Origin: Anaerolineae bacterium
GTDB lineage: Bacteria > Chloroflexota > Anaerolineae > B4-G1
Direction: 5' to 3'
NCBI GenBank assembly: GCA_030612185.1
Contig: JAUWOI010000076.1
Coordinates: 1 to 12,302 of the forward strand
DNA: 12,302 nucleotides
Shown: one piece after another, positions 1 to 6,562 of the stretch
Position numbering within the stretch: the stretch's first letter is position 1
Layout of the letters: each line of letters starts with the position of its first letter
Program-made: the position numbers and the translations under genes
Notes under the pieces: generated by a model
The model's database searches: none
Told to the model about the DNA's origin: nothing
Seen by the model: the letters and a program-made list of their open reading frames with translations, nothing else

Positions 1-224
1 GAATCGGAGGACTCAATAGGGACAGCGCCCCACTTTTGCCCTGAAAACGGCCAAATTTAGGGACGGCATCATCAAAAACGGTGCTTTTTGGCCTGGTTTT
101 CCCCACCAACTGGTGGCGAGTGACCTTTTTTCAGTAGAGTCGTAGATGATTTGAGGAGTATTGAAGTTCTCTATTCTGAGCAGATTGCCCATTCCTTTAG
201 GATTTGATAGACAGGGGGCCAGCG
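1..224. other. Leading intergenic region with small hairpins
   Basis: No convincing gene lies here; every frame closes quickly. Two foldable segments are visible. In the first, 49-55 (GGCCAAA) pairs with 87-93 (TTTGGCC) around an inner GCATC/GGTGC stem (66-70/80-84). In the second, CCACCA/TGGTGG (103-108/111-116) is followed eight bases later by a run of six T (126-131). The second could be a weak terminator for a gene to the left of the window. The motif AGGGAC(A/G)GC occurs twice (about 18-26 and 59-67) and may be the remnant of a repeat or insertion-sequence end. I see no convincing -35/-10 pair for the downstream operon: TTGAGG at 151-156 and TATTCT at 172-177 are only 15 bases apart. Confidence 0.4.
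213..218 (+). promoter_or_regulatory. Ribosome binding site deciding the SDR1 start
   Basis: AGGGGG lies six bases ahead of the ATG at 225. A TTG at 204 is in frame but has no comparable upstream site, so ATG 225 is preferred. Confidence 0.7.
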
Positions 225-965
225 ATGCGATTGAAAGGAAAAGCGGCTGCAGTAACCGGGGCAGGGCAGGGGATTGGTCGCGCCATTTCCCTGATCTTGG
301 CGCGTGAAGGCGCGGACGTTGTTGTCAGCGACATCAATCTGGAGGTAGCGCGGCAAACAGCGCAAGAAATCGAGACCCGGGGAGGCCGGGCTGTGGCTCT
401 GAAGGTGGATGTCACCAATCTGCAGGACGCGGAGGCGCTGACGGAGAGAGCAGTTCAGTCGTTTGGCAAGTTGGATATCCTCGTGAACAACGCCGGGATA
501 TATCCAAGCGCACCTATCATCGAGATTAGGGAAGAAGAGTGGGACCTGGTGATGGACATTAACCTCAAAGGAGTCTTTCTATGTTCTCAGGCTGCGGTCA
601 GGCGGATGATAGTCCAACGCCAGGGAGTGATCGTGAACGTCGCCTCGGTGGACGCCAAGACCCGCACTACCGGCAATGCACACTACGCAGCGTCTAAGGC
701 CGGGGTTATCAGTTTCACCAGGACACTGGCTTGCGAGATGGCAACCTATGGCATTCGTGTCAACGCCGTGTCCCCTGGGTGGATTGGGACTGAGACCCTG
801 CGCAAAAAGTCGGATAGATGGCGGCATGCCGTAGAGGAAATCCCCGTCGGCAGATTGGGCACACCAGAGGACGTGGCCGAAGCGGTGCTGTTCTTGGTCT
901 CCGATGTCGCCGGCTACATCACCGGAGAGATTCTGGATGTCAACGGTGGCATCTTCATGGATTGA
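225..965 (+). CDS. Classical short-chain dehydrogenase/reductase (SDR1), probably NAD-dependent
   Basis: This is a 246-residue Rossmann-fold oxidoreductase that should interconvert a hydroxyl and a carbonyl on a small, probably polyhydroxylated, metabolite in the cytoplasm. The cofactor motif TGAGQGIG is at residues 11-18. NNAG is at 88-91. The catalytic set is S141, Y154 and K158 (YAASK), with the usual 13-residue Ser-Tyr spacing. An Asp ends beta-strand 2 (VVVSDIN), which favours NAD(H) over NADP(H). The length is normal for the family and the protein looks intact. It is the first gene of the + strand cluster and is clearly related to the next gene: both carry G(I/V)YPSA after the NNAG-type motif and both end in Met-Asp. 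The exact substrate cannot be read from the sequence. Generic FabG-like or gluconate 5-dehydrogenase-like labels would fit equally well. Confidence 0.92.
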   Translation: MRLKGKAAAVTGAGQGIGRAISLILAREGADVVVSDINLEVARQTAQEIETRGGRAVALKVDVTNLQDAEALTERAVQSFGKLDILVNNAGIYPSAPIIEIREEEWDLVMDINLKGVFLCSQAAVRRMIVQRQGVIVNVASVDAKTRTTGNAHYAASKAGVISFTRTLACEMATYGIRVNAVSPGWIGTETLRKKSDRWRHAVEEIPVGRLGTPEDVAEAVLFLVSDVAGYITGEILDVNGGIFMD

Positions 966-1020
966 GAGCATAGTGTAGGGAGCGATCGTTTGACAGCGCC
1001 CGCGATGACCTCAGCACTTG

Positions 1021-1041
1021 TCGGATGAGTTGCGCATCCGA
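1021..1041 (+). other. Small intercistronic hairpin
   Basis: TCGGATG (1021-1027) and CATCCGA (1035-1041) form a perfect 7-bp stem with a 7-base loop between SDR1 and SDR2. No T tract follows, so it is not a normal terminator. It could protect or separate mRNA segments, or be chance. Confidence 0.3.
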
Positions 1042-1064
1042 AGGGGTTTGGTGCTCATAGCCTC

Positions 1065-1072
1065 AGGAGGTG
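1065..1072 (+). promoter_or_regulatory. Strong ribosome binding site deciding the SDR2 start
   Basis: AGGAGGTG is a near-perfect Shine-Dalgarno six bases before the ATG at 1079. A GTG in frame at 1070 lies inside this motif, so it cannot be the start. Confidence 0.85.
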
Positions 1073-1078
1073 AACCAG

Positions 1079-1882
1079 ATGAATCTGTCAAATAAGGTGG
1101 CTAACCTGCCACTTCTCAAGGGCATAGACCTGCACGACAAAGTTGCTATCGTAACCGGCGCAGGAGCGGGCATTGGCAAAGCAACTGCACACGTCCTGGC
1201 CCAGGCGGGCTGCCGCATCGTTATCGGGGAAATCGTCCCCGAGTGGGGGGAGGCCACTGCCCGCGAAATCGAGGGGGTGGGGCAATCTGCCGTCGCAGTG
1301 CCGATGGACGTGGCGAGCAGGAGTGACGCTCAACGCCTGGCAGAGACAGCCCTGGAACGCTTTGGCACAATTGACATTCTGGCTAACGTCGCCGGCGTGT
1401 ATCCGTCCGCGCTTGTAGTTGACATGGCGGAGGGGGAATGGGACAGGGTATTTGATGTGAATATCAAGGGCGCCTTCAACTGCTGTCAGGCGGTCATACC
1501 GACGATGATGGCCAAGCGCAGTGGCAAGATCGTGAATATTGCCTCTGTGGATGGCATGCAGCCTGGTATCATGCCGGGGCGTTCCGGGTACGGCAACTCC
1601 CACTACTGTGCGTCGAAAGGGGCGGTGGTCACCTTCACCAAGTGCCTGGCAGCGGAGATGTCGCCCTATGGGGTCAACGTCAACGCGATTTCTCCAGGGT
1701 GGGTAGCCACCAAGCACGCTATGTCCGGCGGGCGGTTTGAAGAAGGGTTGAAGCACGTCCCCCTGGGCAGGGGAGCACAACCGGAGGAGGTTGGCCAGAT
1801 CGTTCTCTTCCTGGTCTCCGAGGCGGCGAGTTTTATGACCGGTGAGAATGTTGTTTTCAGCGGTGGATGTGTCATGGATTAG
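1079..1882 (+). CDS. Classical short-chain dehydrogenase/reductase (SDR2), probably NAD-dependent
   Basis: This is a 267-residue cytoplasmic oxidoreductase related to SDR1. TGAGAGIG is at residues 26-33. The catalytic residues are S156, Y176 and K180 (YCASK). Beta-strand 2 ends in Glu (VIGEIV), pointing to NAD(H). Three differences from SDR1 stand out. There is an N-terminal extension of about 15 residues before the Rossmann strand. The usual NNAG reads NVAG (103-106), the second Asn being replaced. The loop between Ser and Tyr is seven residues longer (20 rather than 13) and rich in Gly and Pro, which would reshape the substrate pocket. The gene follows SDR1 by 113 bases and has a strong ribosome site. 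The pair may act on successive intermediates, or form a mixed oligomer; both are inference. The substrate is unknown. Confidence 0.9.
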   Translation: MNLSNKVANLPLLKGIDLHDKVAIVTGAGAGIGKATAHVLAQAGCRIVIGEIVPEWGEATAREIEGVGQSAVAVPMDVASRSDAQRLAETALERFGTIDILANVAGVYPSALVVDMAEGEWDRVFDVNIKGAFNCCQAVIPTMMAKRSGKIVNIASVDGMQPGIMPGRSGYGNSHYCASKGAVVTFTKCLAAEMSPYGVNVNAISPGWVATKHAMSGGRFEEGLKHVPLGRGAQPEEVGQIVLFLVSEAASFMTGENVVFSGGCVMD

Positions 1883-1910
1883 TAGCCGGAAGAGATGCTG
1901 TTCAGCACCT

Positions 1911-2008
1911 GTTATTCTGAGCGACCGAAGGAAGCGAAGAATCTCGTTCTTGATGGAAGTCCGACAATTTCAAGCGAGATTCCTCGTCGCTGCGCTCCTC
2001 GGAATGAC
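1911..2008. repeat. Dispersed inverted-repeat (MITE-like) element
   Basis: The left arm 1911-1946 (beginning GTTATTCTGAGCG, ending GAATCTCG) is an imperfect reverse complement of the right arm 1975-2008 (beginning CGAGATTC, ending CGGAATGAC). The arms surround a spacer of about 28 bases with its own short CTTGA/TCAAG pairing. This ATTCTGAGCG...CGGAATGAC architecture is one I recognise as a common intergenic repeat in several bacterial phyla, including Chloroflexota. I see no coding capacity and no clear target duplication. It fills most of the gap between SDR2 and the GRE and ends 23 bases before the GRE start codon, so a transcript from SDR2 into the GRE would carry a strong hairpin just ahead of the ribosome site. 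Confidence 0.8.
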
Positions 2009-2031
2009 GTATTCGCGGGGAGAAACTAACG

Positions 2032-4398
2032 ATGGAAGAACTGAAATTGTCGTCGCGCGTGCAAGGGCTACTGGATAAGTATTACACGGCCAGGCCCGAG
2101 GTTTTCGCCGAACGTGCTGTCCTGGTCACCGGAGCCTACGCCCAGACAGAAGGCCAGCCTATCACCATTCGACGGGCCAAGGCGATGTGGCAGATTCTCG
2201 ATGGTGTCACCGTGCTCATCCGCGATGGAGAACTCGTCGTGGGATGCAAGACGCCTGCCATCCTTGGCTCTCCGCTGTACCCCGAGGTCGCCTCCGACTG
2301 GGTGGAAGAAGAGATCGACACCATTGCCCTGCGAGACGAAGCGCCTTTCTGCGTCAGCGATGAGACCAAGGAGACATTGCGCGCTGAGGTGTTCGACTAT
2401 TGGCGGGGCAGACAGGTTTATAACCGTATCATGGAAGTCTTGCCCTCGGAGATACAGCGGGCTACCGATGCCGGGCTCTTTTTTCACTATTATCTAAACC
2501 GGACCATCGGCCATATCACGGTAGATTATGAGCGTGTGTTGAAGAAGGGCTTCCTGGGTCTGAAGGCCAGGGTCGAGGACGAACTCAAGAAAATCAACTA
2601 TGAGGACAGGGGATGCCTGAAAAAGATCCACCTGTTGCGAGGCATGTCCTTATGTTGCGACGCGGCCGTCCGCTTCGCTGAGCGATATGCCGAGGAGGCT
2701 GAACGTTTGGCTGCGGCGGAGAGCGACCCAGTGCGACGCGCCGAACTGGAACAGAGCGCTGAAATCTGCCGCTGGGTACCTGCCCATCCGGCTCGGACCT
2801 TTCACGAGGCGCTGCAGTCCTTTTGGTTTGTACACCTCATTTTGAACCTGGAGACCAACTCCTACGCCATCGGCCCCGGCCGGTTCGACCAGTATATGTA
2901 CCCCTATTACCGGACGGACATAGACGTGGGACGAATGACCCAAGAGCAGGCAGGGGAGTTGTTGGCGTGCTTGTGGATCAAGTTCAACGAGCTCACCGTG
3001 GTGAAAGAGGGTGGAACGGCCAAGGCCAGCACAACCTATAACGACTTTCAGAACTTGAACCTGGCAGGTCAGACAGTTGAAGGACAGGATGCCACCAATG
3101 AATTGTCCTACTTGTGCCTGGATGTCACGGGCCGGCTCAAGTTGCCTCAGCCTCAGATCGCGGCGCTCATTTCGGAGAAAACGCCCGACCGCTTTTTGAT
3201 GAAAGCCTGTGAAGTGATACGCCTGGGCTTTGGTCTGCCAGCCGTATTTAACGACGATGAGAAGGTCCAGGCGTTGCTCCATAAGGGCAAAACTCTGGAG
3301 GATGCCCGCCTGGGTGGAATTAACGGCTGTGTTGAACTTGTCGTCCAGGGCAAGGACAACATGGCTTCCAGCGGGTATCTCAGCATGCCCAAGTGCCTTG
3401 AACTGGCCCTGAACAATGGCGTTGACCCTCTGGCGGGTGCACAGTTGGGACCCAGTACCGGAGCCCCGCGTGACTTCATCTCTTTCGACCAACTGATGGA
3501 GGCCTTCCGTCAGCAATTGGCCCATGCCATCGAACTCAAGACCGTCTACGATGGCATTGCCAGGCAGGCTTACGCTGAGTTTTGTCCGGTGCCTTTTACC
3601 TCGCTGCTGATCAGCGATTGTCTGGAGAAGGGACGGGACTATCACGATGGCGGGGCACGGTACAACCTGCCGTTAATCTGCGGAGTGGGCACAGGCACAA
3701 TGGCTGATTCTCTAGCAGCCATCAAGAGGCTGGTTTACGACGAAAAGAGGACGTCGCTGGAGGAACTGGTGACCGCTCTCCGAGCCGACTTCGCTGGCTA
3801 CGGACGACTGCGACAGATGCTCCTGAACCGTGTACCCAAGTGGGGTAACGGTGATGGTTACGTGGACACCATTGCTCACGACGTGGTGGAAATGTTCTGC
3901 GATGAACTGGAAAAGCACCGCAACGCAGAGGGTGTCCCCTACGCCGCCAACATGATCCCCACGACCACCCACATCTGGTTCGGTTCTTTGAACGGGGCCA
4001 CGCCCGACGGCCGCTTGGCCGAGACGCCACTATCCGAGGGTATCTCGCCGGTGCAGGGGATGGACAGCAATGGCCCGACGGCCGTCGTTCGCTCCATGGC
4101 CCGGTTGGACCATGCGCGCTGTTGTGGCACGCTGCTGAATATGAAGTTTCACCCGACGGCTGTCAGCGGTGAAGAGGGGCTACGCAAGTTCGGCCATCTG
4201 ATTCGAACCTATTTCAAACTAGGTGGACACCATATCCAGTTCAATGTGGTCTCGGCAGAAACTTTGCAGGCAGCCCAGGAACATCCCGAGGAATACAGCA
4301 CCCTTGTTGTACGAGTGGCCGGCTATAGTGACTACTTCGTGCGCCTGAGTCGCGATCTGCAGGATGAGATCATCTCCAGAACCGAGCAAGGACTGTAA
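2032..4398 (+). CDS. Glycyl radical enzyme (PFL-like; eliminase/dehydratase class), substrate unassigned
   Basis: This 788-residue enzyme spans a full PFL-like domain and a C-terminal glycine radical domain. The radical site is RVAGYSDYF with Gly764. The thiyl cysteine is Cys433 in GINGCVE, followed by Glu435. A single Cys with GCVE is the signature of C-O, C-N or C-C lyases and dehydratases in this superfamily; pyruvate formate-lyase has adjacent cysteines. His161 (IGHITVDY) matches the position of His164 of Clostridium butyricum glycerol dehydratase. That enzyme's His281/Ser282 correspond here to Tyr278/Ala279 (TNSYAIGPGRFDQY), and its Trp-His-Asp447 to Ala-Ser-Ser447, so a simple diol dehydratase is unlikely. 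The SSGY stretch after Cys433 looks nearer to what I recall of hydroxyproline dehydratase, but no proline-metabolism gene is adjacent. Reference positions are from memory. GGGGAGA lies about nine bases before the ATG. The activator gene overlaps the stop codon. Confidence 0.93.
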   Translation: MEELKLSSRVQGLLDKYYTARPEVFAERAVLVTGAYAQTEGQPITIRRAKAMWQILDGVTVLIRDGELVVGCKTPAILGSPLYPEVASDWVEEEIDTIALRDEAPFCVSDETKETLRAEVFDYWRGRQVYNRIMEVLPSEIQRATDAGLFFHYYLNRTIGHITVDYERVLKKGFLGLKARVEDELKKINYEDRGCLKKIHLLRGMSLCCDAAVRFAERYAEEAERLAAAESDPVRRAELEQSAEICRWVPAHPARTFHEALQSFWFVHLILNLETNSYAIGPGRFDQYMYPYYRTDIDVGRMTQEQAGELLACLWIKFNELTVVKEGGTAKASTTYNDFQNLNLAGQTVEGQDATNELSYLCLDVTGRLKLPQPQIAALISEKTPDRFLMKACEVIRLGFGLPAVFNDDEKVQALLHKGKTLEDARLGGINGCVELVVQGKDNMASSGYLSMPKCLELALNNGVDPLAGAQLGPSTGAPRDFISFDQLMEAFRQQLAHAIELKTVYDGIARQAYAEFCPVPFTSLLISDCLEKGRDYHDGGARYNLPLICGVGTGTMADSLAAIKRLVYDEKRTSLEELVTALRADFAGYGRLRQMLLNRVPKWGNGDGYVDTIAHDVVEMFCDELEKHRNAEGVPYAANMIPTTTHIWFGSLNGATPDGRLAETPLSEGISPVQGMDSNGPTAVVRSMARLDHARCCGTLLNMKFHPTAVSGEEGLRKFGHLIRTYFKLGGHHIQFNVVSAETLQAAQEHPEEYSTLVVRVAGYSDYFVRLSRDLQDEIISRTEQGL

Positions 4399-5327
4399 TG
4401 CGAGACCAGGCCAACGAGGGCTCAGCGGGATGGGTTTTCGACGTCAAGAAGTTCTCTATTCATGACGGGCCAGGGATCCGGACCACGGTTTTCCTCAAAG
4501 GCTGCCCGCTCCGTTGCCTGTGGTGCTCCAATCCCGAATCGCAGCAGGTGGAGCCGCAGATTGTGTTCTGGCACGAGCGGTGTATTCGCTGCGACGTTTG
4601 CCTGGCTGTCTGCCCTCAATCGGCTATCGTGGCGGATGAAGCCGGGCACAAACAGGTATTGCCGGAGCGTTGTGACTTGTGCGGGCGTTGTCTGGAAGAG
4701 TGTTACGCCGAAGCACTGGAACAGATCGGTCGCTTGATGACAGTGGACGAAGTCTTGTCCCTGGTGGAGGAGGATCGTCCCTTCTACGAGGAGTTAAAAG
4801 GAGGGGTTACCCTTTCCGGTGGAGAGCCAATGGCTCAGCCCGGATTCAGTCAGAGATTGCTACAAGGCTGCCAGGAGCGAGACATTCACACCGCCATCGA
4901 AACGTGTGGCCACGCCCCGTGGGAGGTTTGGCAGGCTCTTCTGCCACATCTGGATCTGATCCTATACGACCTCAAGGAGACAGATCCGGCCAGGCACAAG
5001 CGTTACACTGGGGTGTCCAACGAATTGATTCTGGACAACCTGAGGCAATTGGCTCACATGGACAAGCCCATCATCGTACGCCGGCCGGTCATCCCTGGCT
5101 ACAACGATGACGAGGAAAGCGCCCACGCTCTGGCCCGCTTTGTTCAAGAACTCGGCACAGTCCACGAGATTGACCTGCTGCTCTACCATCGCTTCGGCCG
5201 GGGCAAATACGAGCGGTTGGGCATGGAGTACCCTATGGGCAGCGCGCTTACCGTGAAGGAGGAAGAAGTCACCGGATTGCGAGATATTCTGGCTTCATAC
5301 GGCTTCCGGGTGAAGATCGGAGGCTGA
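4398..5327 (+). CDS. Glycyl radical enzyme activating enzyme (radical SAM)
   Basis: This 309-residue protein installs the glycyl radical on the upstream enzyme by reductive cleavage of S-adenosylmethionine. The radical-SAM cluster motif is C36-x3-C40-x2-C43 (CPLRCLWC) after the typical DGPGIRTTVFLKGC lead-in. Two ferredoxin-like cysteine sets follow: C62/65/68/72 (CIRCDVCLAVC) and C92/95/98/102 (CDLCGRCLEEC). They predict two auxiliary [4Fe-4S] clusters, as in activators of non-PFL glycyl radical enzymes. The SAM-binding GGEP motif is at 141-144. Its ATG overlaps the GRE stop codon by one base (TAATG), with AAGGA five bases upstream, so the two are translationally coupled. Pairing and overlap make the partner assignment very safe. 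The enzyme must work anaerobically and needs a flavodoxin or ferredoxin electron source, which is not encoded in the window. Confidence 0.95.
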   Translation: MRDQANEGSAGWVFDVKKFSIHDGPGIRTTVFLKGCPLRCLWCSNPESQQVEPQIVFWHERCIRCDVCLAVCPQSAIVADEAGHKQVLPERCDLCGRCLEECYAEALEQIGRLMTVDEVLSLVEEDRPFYEELKGGVTLSGGEPMAQPGFSQRLLQGCQERDIHTAIETCGHAPWEVWQALLPHLDLILYDLKETDPARHKRYTGVSNELILDNLRQLAHMDKPIIVRRPVIPGYNDDEESAHALARFVQELGTVHEIDLLLYHRFGRGKYERLGMEYPMGSALTVKEEEVTGLRDILASYGFRVKIGG

Positions 5328-5357
5328 GGACAAGGTCGCCCCGCTCTCGTTTTTTTC

Positions 5358-5377
5358 ATTGCTGACAAGTCAGCAAT
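5358..5377. repeat. Perfect 9-bp palindrome downstream of the activase
   Basis: ATTGCTGAC and GTCAGCAAT flank a 2-base centre (in practice an 8-bp stem with a CAAG loop). A run of seven T lies before it (5350-5356), not after it, so it is not a + strand terminator, and no leftward gene ends here. It could be a protein-binding palindrome or a mobile-element scar beside the folded element that follows. Confidence 0.5.
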
Positions 5378-5379
5378 CA

Positions 5380-5511
5380 CAATCAGAGTTCTCTCGGAAA
5401 AGGGTAGTAGCCCAACCGTGTTGGGCGCTGTATGGCCCCGGACGGCCAATACGATTGGCCTGCTACCCGTCAAAATGCTACCTATTCGACTTTCCGAGAA
5501 CTCTCAATCAG
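5380..5511. mobile_element. Folded MITE-like element with nested palindromes and flanking CAATCAG repeats
   Basis: CAATCAG occurs at 5380-5386 and again at 5505-5511, like a 7-bp target duplication. Inside, the left end (AGTTCTCTCGGAAAA) is inverted at the right end (TTTCCGAGAACT). A second pair, GGGTAG/CTACCC (5402-5407/5463-5468), closes an inner domain. That domain carries two perfect 7-bp hairpins with 3-base loops: 5410-5426 (GCCCAAC-CGT-GTTGGGC) and 5444-5460 (GGCCAAT-ACG-ATTGGCC). The two halves 5402-5426 and 5444-5468 are inverted copies of each other, and their differences within the hairpins are paired. No coding capacity is visible. The likeliest identity is a non-autonomous palindromic element; a structured RNA ahead of the epimerase is the alternative. 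Confidence 0.65.
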
Positions 5512-5528
5512 CCAGGGGTGGTAAATAG

Positions 5529-6545
5529 ATGACATCGAAAGCCGCAGTGCAATGGGATAGCGACGAAGTATGCCTGGTAACGGGGGGCGCTGGCTTCATC
5601 GGTTCGTACCTGGTGCGCGAGTTGGTTAGCCAAGGCAAAAAGGTTGTTGTCTTGGACTTTACCCCGGACGCCAGTTACGTCGCTGATTGCATGGACAAGG
5701 TCACATTCGTCTACGGTGACGTGGCGGACATGCCGCACCTGATGGGGGTGATGGCGGACCACCGCGTCAACGTCGTGTTCCACCTGGCCTACCTGCTCGT
5801 TCCCGACACCGACAACAGGCTGGGCACGGCGATGCAGGTGAACTGTGCCGGGTTCCACAACGTGATGGAAGCAGCGCGGATACTGAAGGTCAGGCGGGTG
5901 GTGTGGGCCAGCAGCCAGGCTGTATATGGCCTGGCAGAATTCTACCCTGATGAACCGCTCAGCGAGGATGTTTTCGTCAACCCGACGACCCTTTACGGAG
6001 CCTGCAAACTCTTTAACGAACACATCGCCCGGCACTATCGGGAGGCGTATGGCTTGGACAACGTCGGTCTCCGCAAGTCAGTAGTCTATGGCCTGGGCAA
6101 AAGCCGTCGTCGTGACCTGAGCATCTCACACCTTCTACTGGAGAACGCTCTCCTGGGCCGGCCTCTGGAGATGCCGCCGGTGGATTACTACGCCAATTAC
6201 GTCTACGTCAAGGATATCGTCAGAGCCTACCTGCTGGCCGCTCAAGCGTCCCAGCCCGAACACATTATCTTCAACGTCGGCGGGTACGTCCACCGCAACA
6301 GCGAGGTGGTAAAACTGTTGCAGAACCTTGTGCCGGGGGTGACCGTCCACCACAAAGAGGCCCACGACATTCCCAATCCTATTGATGCCTATGCTCAAGA
6401 TATGAGCCGTGCCAGAGAGGAATTGGGTTATGAGCCTGTCTACACTCTGGAGCAGGGGATTCAAGATTATCTGAAGATGAAAGAGGAATTGGGCCACCAG
6501 TATGAATCAGGCTGGTCGGAATTTGAGGTTAAGCCGCTAGTGTGA
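5529..6545 (+). CDS. NAD-dependent epimerase/dehydratase (extended SDR)
   Basis: This 338-residue protein is a UDP-glucose-4-epimerase-like member of the extended SDR family. The cofactor motif TGGAGFIGS is at residues 18-26, and an Asp ends beta-strand 2 (VVVLDF), indicating NAD(H). The active site is SSQAVYG (128-134) with Y156 and K160 (YGACK). The C-terminal half has the usual substrate-domain features, including the VYVKDIV stretch and a FNVGG strand. Such proteins act on nucleotide sugars, but some oxidise free or acidic sugars and sugar acids. Its place in a GRE/SDR cluster with no glycosyltransferase makes the second role worth considering; that is inference. The ATG at 5529 is preceded by AGGGG about eleven bases away. 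The folded element separates it from the activase. SDR3 follows within 17 bases, so these two are co-transcribed. Confidence 0.9.
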   Translation: MTSKAAVQWDSDEVCLVTGGAGFIGSYLVRELVSQGKKVVVLDFTPDASYVADCMDKVTFVYGDVADMPHLMGVMADHRVNVVFHLAYLLVPDTDNRLGTAMQVNCAGFHNVMEAARILKVRRVVWASSQAVYGLAEFYPDEPLSEDVFVNPTTLYGACKLFNEHIARHYREAYGLDNVGLRKSVVYGLGKSRRRDLSISHLLLENALLGRPLEMPPVDYYANYVYVKDIVRAYLLAAQASQPEHIIFNVGGYVHRNSEVVKLLQNLVPGVTVHHKEAHDIPNPIDAYAQDMSRAREELGYEPVYTLEQGIQDYLKMKEELGHQYESGWSEFEVKPLV

Positions 6546-6547
6546 GC

Positions 6548-6555
6548 AAAGGAGG
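6548..6555 (+). promoter_or_regulatory. Ribosome binding site deciding the SDR3 start
   Basis: AAAGGAGG lies seven bases before the ATG at 6563, just after the epimerase stop codon. An in-frame GTG at 6542 overlaps that stop codon, lies upstream of this site, and is therefore disfavoured. Confidence 0.85.
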
Positions 6556-6562
6556 CGAGCCT

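Noticed and set aside
89..102. TGGCCTGGTTTTC shared with about 9259-9271 as a copy of the comEC palindrome
   Set aside because: The match is short, lacks the inverted partner arm at both places, and is compatible with chance.
990..995. Perfect TTGACA between SDR1 and SDR2
   Set aside because: No acceptable -10 box lies 16-18 bases downstream (the sequence there is near AGCACT), so I do not call a promoter.
2650..3645. Long open frame on the - strand opposite the GRE
   Set aside because: It lies wholly within the well-supported GRE gene and its translation has no recognisable motif; GC-rich coding DNA commonly leaves such open antisense frames.
2032..4398. Reading the GRE as pyruvate formate-lyase
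   Set aside because: The active-site loop has a single Cys in GCVE rather than adjacent cysteines, and the activase has two extra cluster motifs that the small PFL activase lacks.
5329..5341. GACAAGGTCGCCC after the activase, identical to 13 bases near the SDR3 start (about 6578-6590), suggesting a broken SDR remnant
   Set aside because: About one shared 13-mer is expected by chance in a window this size, and no further SDR-like sequence follows.
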